Assembly: GCF_001435315.1 (NCBI RefSeq)
Contig: NZ_AZGK01000021.1
Span: 1-35,677 of the forward strand
Direction of reading: 5' to 3'
Length of the DNA stretch: 35,677 bases
Source: Lentilactobacillus parabuchneri DSM 5707 = NBRC 107865
GTDB lineage: Bacteria > Bacillota > Bacilli > Lactobacillales > Lactobacillaceae
Shown: positions 31,310-35,677 of the stretch, in pieces
Layout: each line of letters begins with the position of its first letter
Numbering within the stretch: the first letter of the stretch is position 1
Notes under the pieces: model-generated
The model's database searches: none
Seen by the model: only the letters and a program-made list of their open reading frames with translations
Told to the model about the DNA's origin: nothing
Made by a program: the position numbers and the translations under genes

Positions 31310-31930
31310 CTATTTGTTTTTCTCATACATCACATTTTCAAACTTCTTACGCAGCTTCTCCGTCAATAAAATAATGTTTTTTGGTGGTCTGTTGACGCTG
31401 AAATCGAAACAGAATCTTAACGGGACGCCCATATTGAAATCCTGTTCAAACGTCGTTACCTGCTTTGGATCAATATCCGGCTTATAGCCCATCAAGACCT
31501 GCATTCCTAATCTTTTATGCGCATCCCAATTTTTAGTTTCTCTATGGCCATCCAACAGCTGGCGGACCTTGATCGTATCCAGCGCCCTAATCAACGTATC
31601 CACATTACTAATTTTGTGTTGAACACCCAAGAAAATAAAATATCTTCTCATCACCGGGATAACCGACGTAAAAAAAACGTTTGTCGCGGCGATCTTCTCT
31701 GGGAACAACGTTAAAACAACTTCTTTGACCGATGTTGCAGTATAACGCCTCGGATTACGTAATTGATATTTATAGGCCAATCCGACAAATGCCTGCGTAA
31801 TGTATCCAGCAGCTGCCCTTTCCGGCTTCGTTAACTTTCGATATGAGCGGGTTGTTTGAAACCGTCTAAACCATAAACGATTGTTTTCGAAATGTTTTTC
31901 AGCTTCTACTTCCGAATATTGTTGTTCCAC
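31310..31930 (-). CDS. Hypothetical protein
   Basis: A 206-aa basic protein that I do not recognise. N-terminal FRRFQTTRSYRKLTKPERAAAGYITQAFVGLAYKYQLRNPRRYTATSVKEVV is helical and Arg-rich; the C-terminal part FNMGVPLRFCFDFSVNRPPKNI looks like a strand with Lys/Arg. No signal peptide. The start is GTG 31930 with GAGGAGG. Monocistronic, next to the repeat cluster. Confidence 0.65.
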   Translation of the reverse strand: MEQQYSEVEAEKHFENNRLWFRRFQTTRSYRKLTKPERAAAGYITQAFVGLAYKYQLRNPRRYTATSVKEVVLTLFPEKIAATNVFFTSVIPVMRRYFIFLGVQHKISNVDTLIRALDTIKVRQLLDGHRETKNWDAHKRLGMQVLMGYKPDIDPKQVTTFEQDFNMGVPLRFCFDFSVNRPPKNIILLTEKLRKKFENVMYEKNK

Positions 31931-32013
31931 AAGACCGCCTCCTCTAAAACAGATATTAACACGATTGACTAAAGAACAGTATCAATTTGACCCGACGCTT
32001 GATAAGCCCGATA

Positions 32014-32042
32014 TTTTCAAACCGAATTAATTATTATACAAT
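32014..32042 (+). promoter_or_regulatory. Promoter of the YczE-type gene
   Basis: -35 TTTTCA (32014-32019), 17-nt spacer, -10 TACAAT (32037-32042), 38 nt before the start. The -35 is weak. Confidence 0.5.
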
Positions 32043-32079
32043 GGAGTTCATTGGGAATTTAAGGAGATTATCGTACATA

Positions 32080-32736
32080 ATGGCTAAAATGAAAGATTTC
32101 AAACAGCGCCTTTATTATTTAGGCCTTTCAATCATCATCAATTCGGCTGGAAACGCGCTGGCCATTTCTTCAAACCTGGGAAGTGCCGTTTGGACCGGTT
32201 CTGCCGTTAACCTCTCGAAATGGATCAACATCCCACTGGGAACGACCCTGTTTCTTTACGGAATTATTGTGACCATTTCCAACCAGTTACTCTTGGGTTC
32301 ATTTGACCGGCGGCGATTCTTTTCCAACCTGCTGTTCACCGTACCGTTCAGCTACCTGGTTGCCTTTTTTACCTGGATTTTTAACACAATCAGCGTTCCT
32401 GAACAAGATTTCTACATTCGACTAATCCTCGACATCATTGGCCTGTACTGTGTTGCGATGGCCGTTTCAATGTATTCTCGGTCTAATTTGATTATGCATC
32501 CAAACGATGATTTGGCTTACATCATCCGCTTTAAATACATTCATGGCAGTGCCGTCATTTCACAGTGGCTCAGTTATATCCCGCCAATTTTGATTATCGG
32601 TGCTTCCTACGTCTTTACTGGCAAGCTTTACGCAATTGGCTTCGGGACAGTTTTTGCCCTCCTTTTCCAAGGGGCAATGATGAAATGGTCGGACACCCAC
32701 GCCTTTCCAAAGCTTAAGCACCACGTCGATCTTTGA
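32080..32736 (+). CDS. YczE/YyaS/YitT family membrane protein
   Basis: A 218-aa protein with about five hydrophobic segments (LYYLGLSIIINSAGNALAISS; IPLGTTLFLYGIIVTIS; LLFTVPFSYLVAFFTWIF; LILDIIGLYCVAMAVSM; WLSYIPPILIIGASYVF). The N-terminal GNALAISSNLGSAVWTGSAVNLS pattern is characteristic of YczE-type proteins. ATG 32080 has AAGGAG about 13 nt upstream, a little far. Its 3' end overlaps the convergent esterase gene by 23 nt. Function unknown. Confidence 0.8.
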   Translation: MAKMKDFKQRLYYLGLSIIINSAGNALAISSNLGSAVWTGSAVNLSKWINIPLGTTLFLYGIIVTISNQLLLGSFDRRRFFSNLLFTVPFSYLVAFFTWIFNTISVPEQDFYIRLILDIIGLYCVAMAVSMYSRSNLIMHPNDDLAYIIRFKYIHGSAVISQWLSYIPPILIIGASYVFTGKLYAIGFGTVFALLFQGAMMKWSDTHAFPKLKHHVDL

Positions 32737-33571
32737 TGAACTCAGCAATTTGTCTAAAGGTCTTTTTTGTTTCCGACAACTTGAACCACAATGTGTAATC
32801 ATGCCAAGCATCCTTAAAGGTGGTTGGCAGTGGATTGGCGCCCTCCGCTTGGGCCATGGCATCAATCAACTTCAAATCAGAAGGAACCAGCATTTCATTT
32901 TCTCCATAAAAGATCTGAACGTCACCAATATTTTTTAAGTTGGCCGAATTAAAAACGTCCTGCCATTTTTCGGCAGATGCCCCATCAGTAAACCAGCCGC
33001 CAATTTCCTGTAATGTTGGCAGATCCAGCAAAATATCATTTTCAGCACGCTTGGCAATTTCAGGATCGGTCAGCTTCATGTCCAGCCATGGTGAAATCAG
33101 ACTGGTTCCTAAAACCTTGCCTGGATTGTCCATGAGTAGCTGAAGAGCAAGCTTTGCCCCCGCTGAGTCGGCCACGATAAATAGTGGCAAGTCATCGTTG
33201 ACGACCTTATCGAAGACGGCTTGCGAAAAGGCCAACATATCATCAGCTGAGTTTGTTGGCAGCAACGGAAAATCCGCAATCTGTAGACGGCTATTCGCAG
33301 CCTGGGCAATTTGGGTAATCATTTCCAGTTGGTCCTCATTCATCGGGACGGTAAAAGCACCCCCGTGGAAGTACAAAATCTGACTGGTGGGATCCGCGAC
33401 CGTCTCGATGGTCACGAGTTGTCCTTTTTTAACCGGATAAATTTTGTATTCGTTTTCATTTTTCCGGAAAAGATTGATCTTTTGATTGGGTTTGATAAAA
33501 CTATGGGCGACACTTTTCTTGTAGTCCTCAGCGCGAAACTTCCTAAGATACCTTTTCGCCATAAAACTCAT
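32714..33571 (-). CDS. Alpha/beta hydrolase of the esterase (HSL) type
   Basis: A 285-aa hydrolase. Oxyanion loop YFHGGAF, nucleophile Ser in VADSAGAKL, Asp or Glu in IFYGENEML, His in DAWHDYTLWF: a full triad. The HGGAF and DSAG motifs place it in the hormone-sensitive-lipase group. No signal peptide. ATG 33571 has AAGGAGG; the frame could start 24 nt earlier. It overlaps the YczE-type gene tail to tail. Substrate probably short-chain esters. Confidence 0.85.
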   Translation of the reverse strand: MSFMAKRYLRKFRAEDYKKSVAHSFIKPNQKINLFRKNENEYKIYPVKKGQLVTIETVADPTSQILYFHGGAFTVPMNEDQLEMITQIAQAANSRLQIADFPLLPTNSADDMLAFSQAVFDKVVNDDLPLFIVADSAGAKLALQLLMDNPGKVLGTSLISPWLDMKLTDPEIAKRAENDILLDLPTLQEIGGWFTDGASAEKWQDVFNSANLKNIGDVQIFYGENEMLVPSDLKLIDAMAQAEGANPLPTTFKDAWHDYTLWFKLSETKKTFRQIAEFIKDRRGA

Positions 33572-33659
33572 TGCGATTCCTCCTTCAAAAACCATTTGTT
33601 GGTATCAATTGTAATACAAATCAAATTTATCGCACAAATTGTGGTCAAACTCAGAAAAG

Positions 33660-33713
33660 TTCACAAAATCTTCACAAATTATTCAAAGTTTAAACACATT
33701 ATTTCGCTATAGT
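33660..33713 (+). promoter_or_regulatory. Pho-box-like promoter A
   Basis: Hexamers TTCACA (33660), TTCACA (33671), TTCAAA (33682) and AACACA (33693) at exact 11-nt steps; -10 TATAGT at 33708, 15 nt after the last hexamer start. There is no -35 of its own, as expected for an activator-dependent promoter. TTCACA direct repeats at this spacing resemble PhoP boxes; the regulator is an inference. Confidence 0.8.
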
Positions 33714-33719
33714 ATTAGG

Positions 33720-33857
33720 TGAAACATAAAGTGATGTATCACTTTGTGCGAGCAATAGATTAAATCCCCCTTTAATTTATTACTTTTGTATTCATATTCT
33801 TCCCCTAGAATAAATATAGGTAAACGGAAATAAGGCATCCCCGTGCCTTATTTTTTT
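33720..33857 (+). ncRNA. Putative small RNA A
   Basis: Predicted transcript of about 138 nt from the promoter above. Hairpin 1 AAAGTGA/TCACTTT (33728-33745). Hairpin 2 ATTAAA/TTTAAT with loop TCCCCC (33759-33776). Hairpin 3 TATTCT/AGAATA with loop TCCCCT (33795-33812). Terminator AATAAGGCA/TGCCTTATT with loop TCCCCG and a T-run (33829-33857). No open reading frame with a ribosome binding site. Three loops carry runs of C that could pair with GGGGA of ribosome binding sites. Ends are estimates. Confidence 0.7.
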
Positions 33858-33885
33858 ATCCATAAATCTTGACCGCATCGATAAA

Positions 33886-33939
33886 TTCACAAAATCTTCA
33901 CAATTTGGTCACACTTTATTCAGATTTATTTAGTATCAT
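33886..33939 (+). promoter_or_regulatory. Pho-box-like promoter B
   Basis: Hexamers TTCACA (33886), TTCACA (33897), GTCACA (33908) and TTCAGA (33919) at 11-nt steps; -10 TATCAT at 33934, again 15 nt after the last hexamer start. Confidence 0.8.
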
Positions 33940-33945
33940 AGTAAC

Positions 33946-34078
33946 TGTAAAGTTGTAAGCAGACAACTTTCACTTCGCAAATTGTCATAATGATAAATTC
34001 ACTTTTGATTAAACCTTATCTCCCCCTCAAAAGATTAAGGTCTTAAAGAAGCCGGGCGCGTTAGTCATGGCTTTTTTT
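33946..34078 (+). ncRNA. Putative small RNA B
   Basis: Predicted transcript of about 133 nt. Hairpin 1 AAAGTTGT/ACAACTTT (33949-33970). A hairpin with CCTTATC (34014-34020) and GATTAAGG (34033-34040) exposes TCCCCCTC in the loop. A weaker terminator, AAGCC/GGCTT plus seven T, ends at 34078. No coding capacity seen. Confidence 0.65.
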
Positions 34079-34168
34079 GTTGGCTAAAAAAGCATTTTGG
34101 GTGTTCACTACCATTAGAATCACTTTACATAAGCAGTCCGATGAACATTGCATTTTGTTTTACTAATA

Positions 34169-34222
34169 TTCACAAAAGTTTCACACTTTATTCGCACATT
34201 ATTTACATTTTTACGTTATATT
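34169..34222 (+). promoter_or_regulatory. Pho-box-like promoter C
   Basis: Hexamers TTCACA (34169), TTCACA (34180), TTCGCA (34191) and TTTACA (34202) at 11-nt steps; -10 TATATT at 34217, again 15 nt after the last hexamer start. Confidence 0.8.
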
Positions 34223-34228
34223 ATAGAC

Positions 34229-34391
34229 ATGAGCAAGAGATAAACAGTGATTTATTTCTACTCACCCCCAATAATATTGAGAAGTAAGTTAATGCTGCCA
34301 TTGATCTACTTTTCACAGCAACCCTTATAATTCATATTCCCCTCAGAATATTGAACGAAAAGGTCTGACACCCCCCTGTCAGGCCTTTTTT
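34229..34391 (+). ncRNA. Putative small RNA C
   Basis: Predicted transcript of about 163 nt. A short 5' hairpin ATAAA/TTTAT, then CTCA/TGAG with loop CCCCC, then ATATTC/GAATAT with loop CCCTCA (34334-34351), then terminator CTGACA/TGTCAG with loop CCCCCC and T-run (34361-34391). ATTCATATTC...CCCCT.AGAATA is shared with RNA A, so they are paralogues. It is 66 nt before the toxin gene. Confidence 0.7.
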
Positions 34392-34456
34392 CATGTCGTA
34401 TTTTATCGCAATAAGAGGATATAATTAAATTAAACTAACCCGAAAGGAAAACCGTA

Positions 34457-34726
34457 ATGCCAAAATACCAGCCAAAGTATCAATCCAGATTCAAAAAACA
34501 CTATCAAAATATGATCAGAGCGAATCGCTACACTGAAGCTGAATTCAAAGTTGTTGAAGACCAAATTTTAAGCGGAAAGCCGGTGGCTGAAAAATACGAT
34601 GACCACGTCATTAAAAGCCGCAAACCGCAACGCGCCTTATTTATCAAGGGCAGTTGGCTACTCATTTATGAGGTAGTGGGTGATACGGTGCGCTTTTTAG
34701 ATACCGGCAGACATGGCGAAATTTAA
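34457..34726 (+). CDS. YafQ-family toxin, without visible antitoxin
   Basis: An 89-aa protein of the RelE/ParE superfamily, YafQ type: basic helical start SRFKKHYQNMIRANRYTEAEF, then YDDHVIKS, strands PQRALFIKGSWLLIYEVV and DTVRFLDTGRHGEI, where the C-terminal TGRHGE equals the catalytic TGSHSD region of YafQ. YafQ cleaves mRNA at the ribosome. The usual upstream DinJ-like antitoxin gene is absent: only the sRNA array lies upstream. ATG 34457 has AAAGGAAAA. A -10 TATAAT is at 34420-34425. It may be an orphan or be controlled elsewhere. Confidence 0.8.
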   Translation: MPKYQPKYQSRFKKHYQNMIRANRYTEAEFKVVEDQILSGKPVAEKYDDHVIKSRKPQRALFIKGSWLLIYEVVGDTVRFLDTGRHGEI

Positions 34727-34739
34727 GAGACAGCAAAAC

Positions 34740-34783
34740 GAGTTGGAAGTCAGTGGCTGAACTGATTTTCCAACTCTTTTTTT
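34740..34783 (+). terminator. Intrinsic terminator
   Basis: GAGTTGGAA (34740-34748) pairs with TTCCAACTC (34768-34776), followed by a T-run. Confidence 0.9.
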
Positions 34784-34891
34784 AGTCCACATAACCAAAC
34801 GTCAAAATCGTTGCAAAATTGCGCATCGTCCGCCATGATAAAGCCATTAAATTAAACTGCATCAAACACTACAAACCTAAGGAGTACGCAC

Positions 34892-35677
34892 ATGAAAGCA
34901 GCAATTATCAATGATTTTACAAGAGGTCCTGAATATGGCGAGTTTCCCGATCCGCCCGTTAACGATGGTGAAGTCGAACTTCACGTTTTAGCAGCGGCCG
35001 TCAGCCAACTAGCCCGTGCCCGCGCAAACGGCACTCACTATTCGGCAACCAGCACGTTGCCCATCGTTCCGGGCGTTGACGCGGTTGGGGAGACCGATGA
35101 TGGTGAACATTTTTATTTCAATAGCGGCAATCCCGTTTATGGCACCTTTGCGGAAAAAGCGGTTGTCAATCGAAGAGCCTTGTTTCCAATCGACAACGCG
35201 GCTGACCCCGCAACAGTTGCCGCCACAGCCAATCCGGCAATGTCATCTTTTATGGCAATCAAAGAACGGTTGGGAGAAGATAAGGTTCGGGGCAAACGTG
35301 TTTTGGTATTGGGCGCGACTGGTGCTTCCGGTCAGCTGGCGATTCCCATCAGCATTGGTTTCGGGGCATCAGAAGTGATTGGTGTTGGCCGAAATCCCGA
35401 AAAATTAGCAAAATTAAGCCGATTCGGTGCCTCGTCGACGATTAAATTGACGGATAATGACGACGATTTAAAAGCAAATTTGGAAAAGATTGGCGACGTC
35501 GACGTGGTTTTGGATTACCTGTGGGGAGACGTTGCGGCCACGATGATTGCCAACATGATTTCGCAACGCAAAGACCCGCAGCACACTTTAACTTGGATTC
35601 AGATCGGCTCAATGGCAGGCCAGAGCGCCCCATTAAAGGGCAGCCTCTTTAGAAGCTGTCTAAAATCTCTTAAGTAA
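34892..35677 (+). CDS. MDR (quinone oxidoreductase-type) protein, short C-terminus
   Basis: A 261-aa zinc-free medium-chain dehydrogenase/reductase. N-terminal GroES-like part (MKAAIINDFTRGPEYGEFPDPP, VPGVDAVGE), then the NADPH fold with VLVLGATGASGQLAIPI. It stops at TAA on the last bases of the window after GSLFRSCLKSLK. Family members usually run about 60-70 residues further, so it could be truncated or frameshifted. ATG 34892 has AAGGAG. Substrate unknown. Confidence 0.75.
   Translation: MKAAIINDFTRGPEYGEFPDPPVNDGEVELHVLAAAVSQLARARANGTHYSATSTLPIVPGVDAVGETDDGEHFYFNSGNPVYGTFAEKAVVNRRALFPIDNAADPATVAATANPAMSSFMAIKERLGEDKVRGKRVLVLGATGASGQLAIPISIGFGASEVIGVGRNPEKLAKLSRFGASSTIKLTDNDDDLKANLEKIGDVDVVLDYLWGDVAATMIANMISQRKDPQHTLTWIQIGSMAGQSAPLKGSLFRSCLKSLK

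Noticed and set aside
33660-34726. Type III toxin-antitoxin system (RNA repeats before a toxin)
   Set aside because: The repeats are whole units of about 200-280 bp with their own promoters and terminators, not short tandem repeats, and the toxin is YafQ-like rather than ToxN-, CptN- or TenpN-like.

Overview
The window looks like a chromosomal segment of a low-to-middle GC Lactobacillaceae, most likely Lentilactobacillus or a close relative. The grounds are AGGAGG-type ribosome binding sites, the lactobacillus-type families DUF5776, DUF1659/DUF2922 and DUF1836, CcpA (cre) sites, and an S-layer-like signal peptide start at the left edge. The genus is an inference.

Layout. 1-5.2 kb: start of a surface protein, a DUF2922/DUF1659 pair next to a small ComX/SigH-like sigma factor, a prolyl-tRNA editing protein, an HPr-like protein lacking the catalytic histidine with a cre site in its promoter, a secreted NlpC/P60 hydrolase, and tenA under a TPP riboswitch. 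5.5-13.8 kb: two large secreted DUF5776 paralogues flanking a DegV-DUF1836 operon, then a MacB-type ABC transporter. 13.8-16 kb: a ~105 bp nested inverted-repeat element, then a three-gene module read as toxin, MqsA-like antitoxin and SecB-like chaperone, with two inverted repeats in its promoter. 16-21 kb: small unknown and secreted proteins, including a matrixin metalloprotease and a probable beta-propeller protein split by a coiled coil. 21.1-24 kb: thiM-thiD-thiE behind a second TPP riboswitch, interrupted by a second nested repeat. 24-30 kb: SDR, GNAT, aldo/keto reductase, an RlmD-like rRNA methyltransferase without Fe-S cysteines, and glpK with a cre site. 30-31.3 kb: two small proteins and a rearranged cluster of the nested repeats. 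31.3-35.7 kb: a hypothetical protein, a YczE-type membrane protein, an esterase, a gene-free 860 bp stretch, an orphan YafQ-like toxin and an MDR oxidoreductase that looks short.

The most remarkable part is the gene-free stretch 33596-34456. It holds three tandem units of one design. Each has four TTCACA-like hexamers at exact 11-bp spacing and a -10 box exactly 15 nt after the start of the fourth hexamer. Each then has a 130-165 nt non-coding transcript with hairpins that expose C-rich loops, and an intrinsic terminator. I read this as an undescribed family of sRNAs controlled by an OmpR-type (probably PhoP-like) response regulator, analogous in design to streptococcal csRNAs or Listeria LhrC.

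How parts connect: tenA and thiMDE form a thiamine salvage set under TPP control. Three cre-like sites plus an HPr paralogue that keeps Ser46 but not His15 point to a Crh-like arm of catabolite control. Two toxin loci and a repeat family with covarying arms mark the accessory part of the window.
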